Positions 8,917 through 16,182 of a stretch of 64,000 nucleotides of DNA are shown piece by piece (within the stretch, counting starts at the first letter, position 1; every line of letters starts with the position of its first letter). The position numbers were made by a program, and so were the translations under genes. The stretch is from Planococcus sp. APC 4015 (lineage in GTDB: Bacteria > Actinomycetota > Actinomycetes > Actinomycetales > Microbacteriaceae), in NCBI GenBank assembly GCA_030407505.1, contig JASDDH010000002.1:1-64000 (forward strand), read 5' to 3'. The notes below the pieces were generated by a model that was not told the DNA's origin, made no database searches, and saw only the letters and a program-made list of their open reading frames with translations.

Positions 8917-9734
8917 GCCAGAGCTCCGACGACGCGCAGGATCGCGCCGAGGTCGTCGGTCGCCGACGCGAGGGACGAGGGCGAGTAGCCGGTCAGCGTC
9001 GCCCCGACCAGCGGCACCGCGGCGCGCAGGCGTCCGAGCGCGGTCGTGAGTTCGGCCACGGTCAGTCCGAAGGGCTCGGGATGCGCGTTGCCGGCGAGCT
9101 CGGCGGGATCGAGGACGTCGACGTCGATGTGCACGTAGACGGCGTCGGCGCCCGTCTCCCGCACGGCATCGGCCAGCGCGTCGGCGTCGCGGAGCGACTC
9201 GACCGTGAGGGTCCGGATGCCGCGCTCGCTGATCGCGGCGAGCTCGGGTTCGTCGAACGAGCGCGCCCCGGCGATGACGACGCGGTCGGGGGCGACGACG
9301 CCGGGGGCGAGCGACAGCGCGGTTTCGCCGTCGCCGACGATCGCGCGCAGAACCATGCCCGAGAACGCCCCCGACGGTGTGGTGTCGGTGGCGTTGAAGT
9401 CCGGGTGCGCGTCGAGCCACACGACGGCGAGGGACGGATGACGGCGGGCGGCGTGCGCGACGGCGCCGAGTGCGACGCCGCAGTCGCCCCCGACGGTGAG
9501 CACGGGCTCGGTGAACGAGGCGAGGGCGTCTTCGATCTGCTCGCGCACGCGCACGAGCGACGTCAGCCGGTGGATGCCTGTGCCCAATGCCTCGCCGGCC
9601 TCGACGGGCACGTCCAGCACGGTGGTCGCCGAGCGCGGCAGGTCTCCGGCGATCGCCTGCGCGCCGTCGATGAGCTGCATCGCCCGGGACGAGGGGCTTC
9701 CCTGCCACTGCGGGACCACGAGGTAACGCGTCAT
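8913..9734 (-). CDS. Arginase/agmatinase-family enzyme with Cys in place of the first metal-ligand His
   Basis: A 273-residue ureohydrolase fold. DAHPD (108-112) and HIDVDVLDP (Asp204, Asp206) supply most of the dinuclear manganese ligands, but the usual GGDHS is GGDC (Cys85). Known substrates of the family are arginine, agmatine, formiminoglutamate and guanidino acids; the sequence does not pick one. The Cys variant also occurs, as far as I recall, in other actinobacterial members, so it is probably functional. It begins at ATG 9734 and is coupled to the HExxH protein downstream. Confidence 0.85.
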   Translation of the reverse strand: MTRYLVVPQWQGSPSSRAMQLIDGAQAIAGDLPRSATTVLDVPVEAGEALGTGIHRLTSLVRVREQIEDALASFTEPVLTVGGDCGVALGAVAHAARRHPSLAVVWLDAHPDFNATDTTPSGAFSGMVLRAIVGDGETALSLAPGVVAPDRVVIAGARSFDEPELAAISERGIRTLTVESLRDADALADAVRETGADAVYVHIDVDVLDPAELAGNAHPEPFGLTVAELTTALGRLRAAVPLVGATLTGYSPSSLASATDDLGAILRVVGALA

Positions 9735-9834
9735 CACCCCATCATCCTCCCGCCCGCGACATGCCGCGACACGCCGCCACCGCCGCTCGCATTGCGGCGT
9801 GTCCCGGCAACTGACCGACAGGGCAGCCCGAGAA

Positions 9835-9876
9835 CACGACGGGCGCCGCACCCGGAGGTGCGACGCCCGTGTCGTG
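9835..9876 (-). terminator. Strong hairpin terminator downstream of the pspA-like gene
   Basis: An almost perfect stem (left arm 9835-9852, right arm 9857-9876, loop CGGA, one two-base bulge) starts six bases after the pspA-like stop. There is no U-tract, as is common in actinobacteria. Confidence 0.7.
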
Positions 9877-9881
9877 CGGGA

Positions 9882-10619
9882 TCAGTCCTCGATCGCGGCC
9901 TGCGGCTTGCCGCCGGTCTTCAGCACGGCGAGCCGCGCCTCGACCTCGGTCAGCTCGCCGATGTCGTCGAGCGCCGTGAACTGGGCGTCCAGCGACGAGG
10001 CTGCGAGCTCCTGCTTGCCCTGCGCGATCGCCTCCTGGCGACGCACCTTGTCTTCGAATCGGCCGAGCTCGCTCGTCGGGTCGAGCACGTCGATCGACTT
10101 GACGGCGTCGTGCACCTTCGTCTGGGCCTCGGCCGTCTTGGCGCGGGCGAGGAGCTCCGAACGCTTCGAGCGCAGCTGCTCGAGCTTCTGCTTCATGCCG
10201 TTGAGGCCGTCCTTGAGCTTGTCGACGACCTCGGTCTGCGACGCGATCGCCGGGGCGATGGCGCGGGCCTCGTTCTCTTCGCTGATCTGCCGCTGAAGGG
10301 CGATCTTGGCGAGGTTGTCGAACTTGTCGGCATCCGTCGCGTTGCCTGCTGAACGCAGCTCGTCGGCCTTGCGGCTCGCGGCGAGCGCCTTGTTGCCCCA
10401 CTCGGTCGCCGCCTGGATGTCTTCCTGGTGGTCGCGTTCGAGCAGGCGCAGGTTGCCGATGGTCTCGGCGATCGCGGACTCCGCGTCGGCGATCGAGTTG
10501 CTGTAGTCGCGCACCAGCTGGTCGAGCATCTTCTGCGGGTCCTCGGCCGAGTCGAGGAGCGCGTTGATGTTCGCCTTCATGAGTGTCGAGATGCGACCGA
10601 AGATGGACTGCTTGGCCAT
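9882..10619 (-). CDS. PspA/IM30 (ESCRT-III-like) membrane-stress protein
   Basis: A 245-residue, almost entirely helical protein with the PspA/IM30 start MAKQSIFGRISTLMKANINALLDSAEDPQKML, long coiled-coil stretches and no membrane segment. PspA binds stressed membranes from the cytoplasmic side and polymerises to protect them. The Shine-Dalgarno AGGAAGG precedes the ATG. A TPM-domain membrane protein gene lies directly upstream on the same strand (about 80 bases); this pairing is common in actinobacteria and suggests a shared envelope-stress function. Confidence 0.93.
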   Translation of the reverse strand: MAKQSIFGRISTLMKANINALLDSAEDPQKMLDQLVRDYSNSIADAESAIAETIGNLRLLERDHQEDIQAATEWGNKALAASRKADELRSAGNATDADKFDNLAKIALQRQISEENEARAIAPAIASQTEVVDKLKDGLNGMKQKLEQLRSKRSELLARAKTAEAQTKVHDAVKSIDVLDPTSELGRFEDKVRRQEAIAQGKQELAASSLDAQFTALDDIGELTEVEARLAVLKTGGKPQAAIED

Positions 10620-10699
10620 CGTGTGTCCTTCCTATTGAGGGTGTGTATCGAGATCGGGTGCTGACAGGGCGGGATGCCGTGGCGGCAGGGGGTCGGATG

Positions 10700-12730
10700 T
10701 CAGAAGCGTCCACCTCCGCGGCGTGAGCGGGTTCCACCGCCGCCGAAGCTGCCGGACGAGCGGCCGCCGCCGCCGAAGCCGCCGCCTCCGCCGCCGAACA
10801 TTCCGCCGAGGCCGCCCGAGGAGCCGGACGAGCGCCCGCCTCCGCCGAGCAGCGAGTTGATGACGATGCCGCCCAGCACGGCGCCGAGCATGTTGTCGCC
10901 TCCGCCGCCGGATGACCCGCCGAACATGCCGCCGCCCGAGAAGGATCCGACGTCGTTCTGCGCGTGCTGGATCGCCTGCTCGGCGAGCTGGTTGGCCCGC
11001 TGCGCGTACTGCATCGCCTGCTCGGGGGCGCTCTGCTGCAGCTGCTGCGCCTGCACGAGGGCGGCACCCGCTTCGGCCAGACGCGTGCGTGCCTGGGCGC
11101 CGATCGCGCCGCGGCGCGACGTGACGAAGTCCTCGGCGGTCGACACCTGCGCCTGGGCCTGGAGGATGAGCTGCCCGACCATCTGCCGCGCGCGCTGCGT
11201 CTTGGCCTCGGCGTCGCGCACGCCGGCGACGAGCGAGTCGATCTGCTGGTTCGCCGCTTCGAGTCCTTGCAGGGCGACCAGGGGACGCTTGCCTGCGCCG
11301 GTGAGGTGGGTTCGCGCGGAGTCGATCTGCCGCCGTGTGGCGGCGATGACATCGGCGATGCGCCCGTCGGCGTCGGGCAGTGCGGATGCCGCCGCGATGT
11401 CCTGTTCGAGCTCCGCCAGGAGCGCGGTCGCGCTCGTCTCGCCCTGAGCGAGGTCCGCACCGAGCTTGTCGATGGCCTGCTCGAGGAGCTCGGCCTGCCC
11501 CACCGCCTCCTCGGCGGCGCGGATGCTCACCGCGGCCTCGCCGCCGTCGCCGGCGCCGATCGCCGTCTGCGCGAGGGCGAGCTGCTCGTCGGCGAACGCA
11601 ATGCGCTGCCGCGCCTGCGTCGGGTTGTCGGCGACCGTGGCCAGCGCTTCGGGCGCGTAGGTCGCCGCGAGGGTCTGCAGGTGCTTGTCGGCGTCGTCGA
11701 GGGCGGAGGCTGCCCGCGCCCGCTCGCCCTGCACGCGCGCGAGCGCCTCGGGGGCGTTCTGCTCGAGCTTGCGCAGTTCGTCGAAGGCGGCGGCCTTGTC
11801 GTCGAGTCCCGCGTTGGCCTCGTCGCACAGGCGCAGGATCTCGGTGTTCCACGCGCGCACCTGCTCGTCGGAATCCGGGGTCGCATCGTCGAGCTGCTGC
11901 TTCAGGGTGAAGGCGGCGTTGAGGTTCTCCTTCGCGGTGGCGAGGGCCTGCTCGAACTCCACGGTGGCCGCGTCGCCGAACTGGGCCCTCGCGAATCCGA
12001 GCTCCTGCTCGCTGGTGCGAACCGCGTCGTCGGTCTGCACGAGGGCGGATGCCGCGCGTCTCTCGAGCTCCTCCGTCGGAACCTGCTCGACCTCGGGTGC
12101 CGGCGCGCCGGCCCCGCCCGCGACGGTCGGCCGCTTCTTGCGACGGCTGCGCACGAACACGAAGATCAGCGCTCCGACCGCGACGGCGACGACGAGCACG
12201 AGGATGATGCCGCCGAAGCCACCTGAGGAGGAATCGGACGTGCCGCCGGAGCCTCCGCCCACGGCATCCTGCAGTCCGTCGGCTGCCGCGACGGCCGCGC
12301 CCGCCCAATCGTCCGCGGCGAGCTTCGGCTGGACGCGCTGCTGCTCTATCGTGCCCAGCTGCTCGAAGCTCACGGGTCCTTCGGAGTAGCCCGAGAGGTA
12401 GAACTGCCGGGCGTCGACGGCGACGGCGAGCAGGTACTGGTTCGGGCCGAGGCCGTTGGCCCCGGCGGTCTGAGTCGCCCACTCCTCGGCGTTCGCGGGG
12501 TCGGTGAACTCGTCGACGTATACGACCCAGAGGTCGATGTCGGTCTGGTCCGACAGGAGCGACAGACGGTTTTCGACGGCGGTGGTGTCGGACGCCGACA
12601 GCACGCCGTCCTGATCCAGGACGAAGCCGGCGCCGAGATCGACCGGGTCGGTGGCCGCCGCAGGCGCTGCGGCCCCGGCGAACATGAGCACGAGAGCAGT
12701 CGCGAGCGCCGCCGTCCATCGCGAACGCAT
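10700..12730 (-). CDS. TPM-domain membrane protein with coiled-coil and Gly-rich tail
   Basis: 676 residues in this order: signal peptide (1-27), TPM/Psb32-like domain (about 30-150, with DQTDIDLWVVYVDEF), Ser/Gly linker, one membrane helix (about 175-195) followed by RSRRKKR, a long Ala/Gln-rich coiled coil (about 220-600) and a Gly/Ser-rich tail rich in GGGG and SGGG. The TPM domain should face outside and the coiled coil the cytoplasm. The ATG at 12730 follows GAGGAGGGGG. The adjacent pspA-like gene points to an envelope-stress role. TPM domains are linked to phosphatase or assembly functions elsewhere, not proven here. Confidence 0.87.
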   Translation of the reverse strand: MRSRWTAALATALVLMFAGAAAPAAATDPVDLGAGFVLDQDGVLSASDTTAVENRLSLLSDQTDIDLWVVYVDEFTDPANAEEWATQTAGANGLGPNQYLLAVAVDARQFYLSGYSEGPVSFEQLGTIEQQRVQPKLAADDWAGAAVAAADGLQDAVGGGSGGTSDSSSGGFGGIILVLVVAVAVGALIFVFVRSRRKKRPTVAGGAGAPAPEVEQVPTEELERRAASALVQTDDAVRTSEQELGFARAQFGDAATVEFEQALATAKENLNAAFTLKQQLDDATPDSDEQVRAWNTEILRLCDEANAGLDDKAAAFDELRKLEQNAPEALARVQGERARAASALDDADKHLQTLAATYAPEALATVADNPTQARQRIAFADEQLALAQTAIGAGDGGEAAVSIRAAEEAVGQAELLEQAIDKLGADLAQGETSATALLAELEQDIAAASALPDADGRIADVIAATRRQIDSARTHLTGAGKRPLVALQGLEAANQQIDSLVAGVRDAEAKTQRARQMVGQLILQAQAQVSTAEDFVTSRRGAIGAQARTRLAEAGAALVQAQQLQQSAPEQAMQYAQRANQLAEQAIQHAQNDVGSFSGGGMFGGSSGGGGDNMLGAVLGGIVINSLLGGGGRSSGSSGGLGGMFGGGGGGFGGGGRSSGSFGGGGTRSRRGGGRF

Positions 12731-12745
12731 CGAGTCCCCCTCCTC

Positions 12746-12778
12746 GGGGGCCGTGGAAATCGCCCCCGGACGAGTCTA
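12746..12778 (-). promoter_or_regulatory. Promoter and short G/C hairpin leader of the TPM gene
   Basis: A TAGACT -10 box (12773-12778) would start a leader of about 36 bases. A GGGGGC/GCCCCC hairpin (12746-12767) competes with a CCCCC/GGGGG pairing that covers the Shine-Dalgarno sequence, so the leader could switch accessibility; this is inference. Confidence 0.35.
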
Positions 12779-12924
12779 TTCAGCCGCGCGCATACGACGG
12801 TAGGGGATGCCCCGTGCCGAGTCACGCGCAGAGCGAACGCGGCACGCAACCGATGCCGCGGCGGCGGGTCGCGGCATCCGCCTGCACGTGCTCGCGTAGC
12901 GTTTCGGAGTCTGAGGAGGACCGG

Positions 12925-13755
12925 ATGGACGATCGCTACGGCACGGACGTGCTCTCGACGGGATGGCGCGATCGCGCGGCGAAGCCCGTCGCGCGCATCG
13001 CGGTCGAGCGCGATCTCGTCGTCGAGGTCGCCGCCGACGGATTCTGCGGCGCGGTGGTCGGAACACCCGCCGGGCACGTCGAGCTCGAGGACCGCCACGG
13101 GCGGGTGCGGCTCTTCCCCCTCGGTCCGGGGTTCCTCGTCGACGGTGCCGCGATAGTGCTCACACCGCCTGCGGCGGCACCCGTGCAGCGTGCGCGCACG
13201 GCATCCGGATCCTTCGCCGCGCCCGACAGCCGCGCACGGGTCGCCCGCGCGAGCCGGATCCTGGTCGAGGGTCGCCACGACGCGGAGCTCGTGGAGCGCG
13301 TGTGGGGCGACGATCTGCGGGCCGAGGGCGTCGTGGTCGAGTACCTGCAGGGCGTCGATCTGCTCGGCGCGATGCTCGACGAGGATCCGCCGAGCGCAGA
13401 GCGCCGCTACGGGGTGCTCGTGGACCACCTCGTGCCGGGTTCGAAGGAATCCCGTATCGCCGACGCGATCCTGCGCACCCGGCACGGCGCGCACATGCGC
13501 ATCGTCGGACACCCCTACATCGACGTGTGGCAGTGCGTGCTGCCGTCGTCGGTCGGCATCCCGGCGTGGCCCGAGGTGCCACGCGGCATCGAGTACAAGG
13601 TGGGGGTCTGCCGCGCCCTGGGCTGGCCGGCGCGAGATCAGGCCGATCTCGCCCGGGCCTGGCAGCGCATCCTCGCCTCGGTGAAGAGCTACCGCGACCT
13701 GGACCCCGCCCTGCTCGGACGCGTCGAGGAGCTCATCGACTTCGTGACCCAGTGA
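12925..13755 (+). CDS. DUF3097 family protein
   Basis: A 276-residue protein of the actinobacterial DUF3097 family. The central stretch RASRILVEGRHDAELVERVWGDDLR resembles the E-G-xx-D start of Toprim domains, and VDHLVPGSKESRI resembles the acidic second motif, so a nucleic-acid role is plausible but not shown. The start ATG 12925 is supported by GAGGAGGA five bases upstream. It is followed 20 bases later by trmB, a neighbour pair I believe is conserved in this phylum. No catalytic function is assigned. Confidence 0.82.
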   Translation: MDDRYGTDVLSTGWRDRAAKPVARIAVERDLVVEVAADGFCGAVVGTPAGHVELEDRHGRVRLFPLGPGFLVDGAAIVLTPPAAAPVQRARTASGSFAAPDSRARVARASRILVEGRHDAELVERVWGDDLRAEGVVVEYLQGVDLLGAMLDEDPPSAERRYGVLVDHLVPGSKESRIADAILRTRHGAHMRIVGHPYIDVWQCVLPSSVGIPAWPEVPRGIEYKVGVCRALGWPARDQADLARAWQRILASVKSYRDLDPALLGRVEELIDFVTQ

Positions 13756-13763
13756 GCGCTCGG

Positions 13764-13769
13764 TAGCCT
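13764..13769 (+). promoter_or_regulatory. -10 box of trmB, probably leaderless
   Basis: TAGCCT, six bases, then GTG 13776. The spacing places transcription start on the start codon, and there is no Shine-Dalgarno sequence. Confidence 0.5.
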
Positions 13770-13775
13770 GGCCAC

Positions 13776-14513
13776 GTGCCTGACGACGTCTCCGAGCCCC
13801 GTCTGTTCCGCGACCGTCCCGTGTCGTTCGTGCGACGCGGAGGCCGCATGTCCGACGCGCAGGAGCGCGCCTGGAGCGAGCTCGCGCCACGCTACGAGCT
13901 CGACGTGCAGCGGGATGCCGCGTCCACGAGCATCCTGGCCGGGTCTGCCATCGACCCCGTCGCCGTGTGGGGGCGCGCTGCTGTGCTGATCGCCGAGATC
14001 GGGTCGGGGCAGGGGCATGCGATCATCCACGCCGCGATGGAGCGGCCCGACGTGGATTTCCTCGCGATCGAGGTCTTCCGGGCGGGGCTCGCCCGCACGA
14101 TGCTCGATGCCGAGCGCGAGGGCCTCGACAACGTGCGCGTCGTCGAGGCGAACGCTCCCGAGGTGCTCCGGCATCTGCTGCCGCCGGGTTCGCTCGACGA
14201 GGTCTGGGTGTTCTTCCCCGACCCGTGGCACAAGAACAAGCACACCAAGCGCCGCCTCGTCACCGACGAGTTCAGCCCGATCGCCGCGGGTGCGCTGCGA
14301 CCCGGTGGCGTCCTTCGCCTCGCGACCGACTGGGAGGACTACGCGCTGCAGATGCGCGAGGTGCTCGACGCGTCGGACGACTTCGAGCGCGCCTTCGAGG
14401 GCGAGTGGGCCCCGCGGTACGAGGGACGCGTCGTCACGGCGTTCGAGCGCAAGGGCGCTGCGAAGGGCCGCGCCATCCGCGATCTCGCCTACCGGCGTCG
14501 CGCATCGTCGTGA
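13776..14513 (+). CDS. trmB: tRNA (guanine-N7-)-methyltransferase
   Basis: A 245-residue class I methyltransferase that makes m7G46 in the variable loop of tRNAs. The SAM-binding motif EIGSGQGHA is at about 74-82, and the TrmB signature VFFPDPWHKNKHTKRR is at about 145-160. The start is GTG 13776, directly after a -10-like TAGCCT. It has the normal length for actinobacterial TrmB. It lies 20 bases after the DUF3097 gene and on the same strand, but it appears to have its own promoter. Confidence 0.94.
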   Translation: MPDDVSEPRLFRDRPVSFVRRGGRMSDAQERAWSELAPRYELDVQRDAASTSILAGSAIDPVAVWGRAAVLIAEIGSGQGHAIIHAAMERPDVDFLAIEVFRAGLARTMLDAEREGLDNVRVVEANAPEVLRHLLPPGSLDEVWVFFPDPWHKNKHTKRRLVTDEFSPIAAGALRPGGVLRLATDWEDYALQMREVLDASDDFERAFEGEWAPRYEGRVVTAFERKGAAKGRAIRDLAYRRRASS

Positions 14514-14594
14514 CCGTCCGGCCGATGATGGTTCCCTCGTCCACGGCGGATGCCGCAGGATGAGATAGCCCACCCTCGACCGACGAGAGCCCCG

Positions 14595-15455
14595 ATGCCC
14601 GCGCACCCCTCCGCCGTCCTGCCCGCGCGACCCCGCTGGTCGTGGGGACTCGTGCCCGCCCTCCTCACGTGCCTCGCGGCTCCGGCGTTCTTCGTCGTGC
14701 GGGTGCCGTGGCTGGGCTGGGTGCTGCTGGCGGCGGCGCTCGTCATCGCCTGGACGATCGAGCGGCGGTCGGTGCCGGCGGCATCCGATCGAGCGCCGTC
14801 ACTGCTGCGAGATCTGTCGCTCATCGCGATCGGACTGCTGGTGGTGAGCGCGATCCCGCTGCACGCGGAGCTCGACAACCTGGCCTTCCTGCGCTTCACG
14901 CTCGCCCTCGGCGGCGCGGTAGTCGTGCCGTACGCGATCTCGCGGTTCGTGTACCGGGACCACGCGATCCGCTTCCCCTGGCGCGGGGGAGGACGGTGGA
15001 CGACCTTCCAGTGGACGTGGCTGGTCGCCGTGCTCGTGCTCGGCTGGCTGATCCTGCCGTTCTACTTCATCACGTCGGGCGTCTACATGAACTGGCCGGT
15101 CGTGGACACCCCCGAGCTCATCGCCCGGCTGTTCGTGGGTGTCGGCGCGGTCGGCATCTGGGACGAGCTGTTCTTCATCTGCACGTGCTTCGCGCTGCTG
15201 CGGCGGCACTTCCCGGATGCGCAGGCCAACATCCTCCAGGCGGTCGTGTTCGTGTCGTTCCTGTGGGAGCTCGGCTACCAGGCCTGGGGTCCGCTGCTGA
15301 CGATCCCGTTCGCGCTGCTGCAGGCGTTCATCTTCATGCGCACGCGCTCGCTCGCCTACGTCGTCACCGTGCACCTGCTGTTCGACGCCGTCGTCTTCCT
15401 CGTGCTCGTGCACGCGCACAATCCCGGGATGCTCGACGGGATCTTCCTGGTCTGA
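14595..15455 (+). CDS. Multi-pass membrane protein, CPBP-like but with a degenerate active site
   Basis: About 286 residues with eight or so hydrophobic segments. The region WDELFFICTCFALLRRHFP, then FVSFLWELGYQ, then HLLFDAVVF has the layout of CPBP (CAAX protease/bacteriocin-processing) proteins. The first EExxxR motif is reduced to DELFFICT, so protease activity is doubtful. An ATG at 14550 would add 15 residues; 14595 was preferred because GACGAGAG lies upstream of it, but the choice is weak. Function unknown. Confidence 0.68.
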   Translation: MPAHPSAVLPARPRWSWGLVPALLTCLAAPAFFVVRVPWLGWVLLAAALVIAWTIERRSVPAASDRAPSLLRDLSLIAIGLLVVSAIPLHAELDNLAFLRFTLALGGAVVVPYAISRFVYRDHAIRFPWRGGGRWTTFQWTWLVAVLVLGWLILPFYFITSGVYMNWPVVDTPELIARLFVGVGAVGIWDELFFICTCFALLRRHFPDAQANILQAVVFVSFLWELGYQAWGPLLTIPFALLQAFIFMRTRSLAYVVTVHLLFDAVVFLVLVHAHNPGMLDGIFLV

Positions 15456-15544
15456 CACCGCGCGACGCCTCCCCGGCTGCGTGTGCTGCCCAGGAGGTCC
15501 ACAGGGCGCGTGGCTATCGTGGAGAGCGGATCCCGACAGGGTCC

Positions 15545-15584
15545 CCGGACGACGGTTCAGTACCCGGTGAGCGACAAGACTGGC
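15545..15584 (+). promoter_or_regulatory. Guanidine-III (ykkC-III) riboswitch
   Basis: The RNA reads CCGGACGACGG, then GTACCCGGTGAG, then GACAAGACTGG. This agrees closely with the type guanidine-III aptamer (CCGGACGAG..., GUACCCGGUCAG, GACAAGACGG). The two CCGG tracts (15545-15548 and 15564-15567) pair, and CAGT/ACTG (15558-15561 with 15579-15582) forms the second, pseudoknotted helix. The Shine-Dalgarno AGGAG lies at 15586-15590, directly after the aptamer. Guanidine binding in this class turns translation on, matching the exporter downstream. Confidence 0.88.
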
Positions 15585-15597
15585 CAGGAGCACAGTC

Positions 15598-15918
15598 ATG
15601 TCGTGGATCATCCTCATCCTGTCCGGCGTCCTCGAGGCCGTGTGGGCCACCGCCCTCGGCAAGTCCGAGGGCTTCACCAAGCTCTGGCCGAGCATCGTGT
15701 TCGGCATCGCGCTGATTCTCAGCATGGGCGGTCTCGCCTGGGCGATGCGCGACATCTCCGTCGGCACGGCCTACGCCGTCTGGGTCGGCATCGGCGCCGC
15801 GCTGACCGTCGGCTACGCGATGATCACCGGTGAGGAGGCGTTCTCGATCGTGCGGATGCTGCTCATCCTGGGCCTCGTCGGCTGCGTCGTGGGCCTCAAG
15901 CTCGTCGGTCACGAGTAG
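15598..15918 (+). CDS. gdx: Guanidinium exporter of the SMR family (Gdx/SugE)
   Basis: A 106-residue four-helix small multidrug resistance protein. Glu13 in SGVLEAVWATALGKSEGF is the essential proton/guanidinium-binding residue, and the GKSEGF motif is typical of Gdx (formerly SugE) rather than EmrE. It works as an antiparallel dimer exchanging guanidinium for protons. The upstream guanidine-III riboswitch confirms the assignment independently. The gene stands alone and is followed 13 bases later by a strong terminator. Confidence 0.95.
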   Translation: MSWIILILSGVLEAVWATALGKSEGFTKLWPSIVFGIALILSMGGLAWAMRDISVGTAYAVWVGIGAALTVGYAMITGEEAFSIVRMLLILGLVGCVVGLKLVGHE

Positions 15919-15930
15919 GCGGCGAAAACC

Positions 15931-15961
15931 AGAAGATCCCAGGGTTCACCTGGGATCTTCT
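15931..15961. terminator. Bidirectional terminator between gdx and tRNA-Arg
   Basis: A perfect 13-bp stem (AGAAGATCCCAGG paired with CCTGGGATCTTCT) with a five-base loop. It lies between the convergent gdx and tRNA genes and can serve both. Confidence 0.88.
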
Positions 15962-15965
15962 TCGG

Positions 15966-16038
15966 TGCCCCCGACTGGAATCGAACCAGCGACCTTTGGT
16001 ACCGGAAACCAACGCTCTATCCCCTGAGCTACGGAGGC
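15966..16038 (-). tRNA. tRNA-Arg (anticodon CCG)
   Basis: A 73-nt cloverleaf on the minus strand. The acceptor GCCTCCG pairs with CGGGGGC (one G-U), the anticodon stem TTGGT/ACCAA encloses TTCCGGT (anticodon CCG, reading CGG), and the T arm has the GGTTCGAATCC form. The discriminator is A; CCA is not encoded. Confidence 0.95.
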
Positions 16039-16182
16039 GCACAGAGATCGAGGTTATCACCGCCGCGGAGGTGTTCCGAGTCCTCTCGCGCGGGGTGCAT
16101 GTACTGCGGCGGTGGTGATAGCTTGCCGGTCACCGGCGCGACGATGCGCCGGCCCGGCAGTGCGGCCCGAGGAGACCGACCG

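Noticed and set aside
14550..15455. Active CPBP (CAAX-type) intramembrane protease
   Set aside because: The EExxxR motif is not intact (DELFFICT), so only a CPBP-like membrane protein is claimed.
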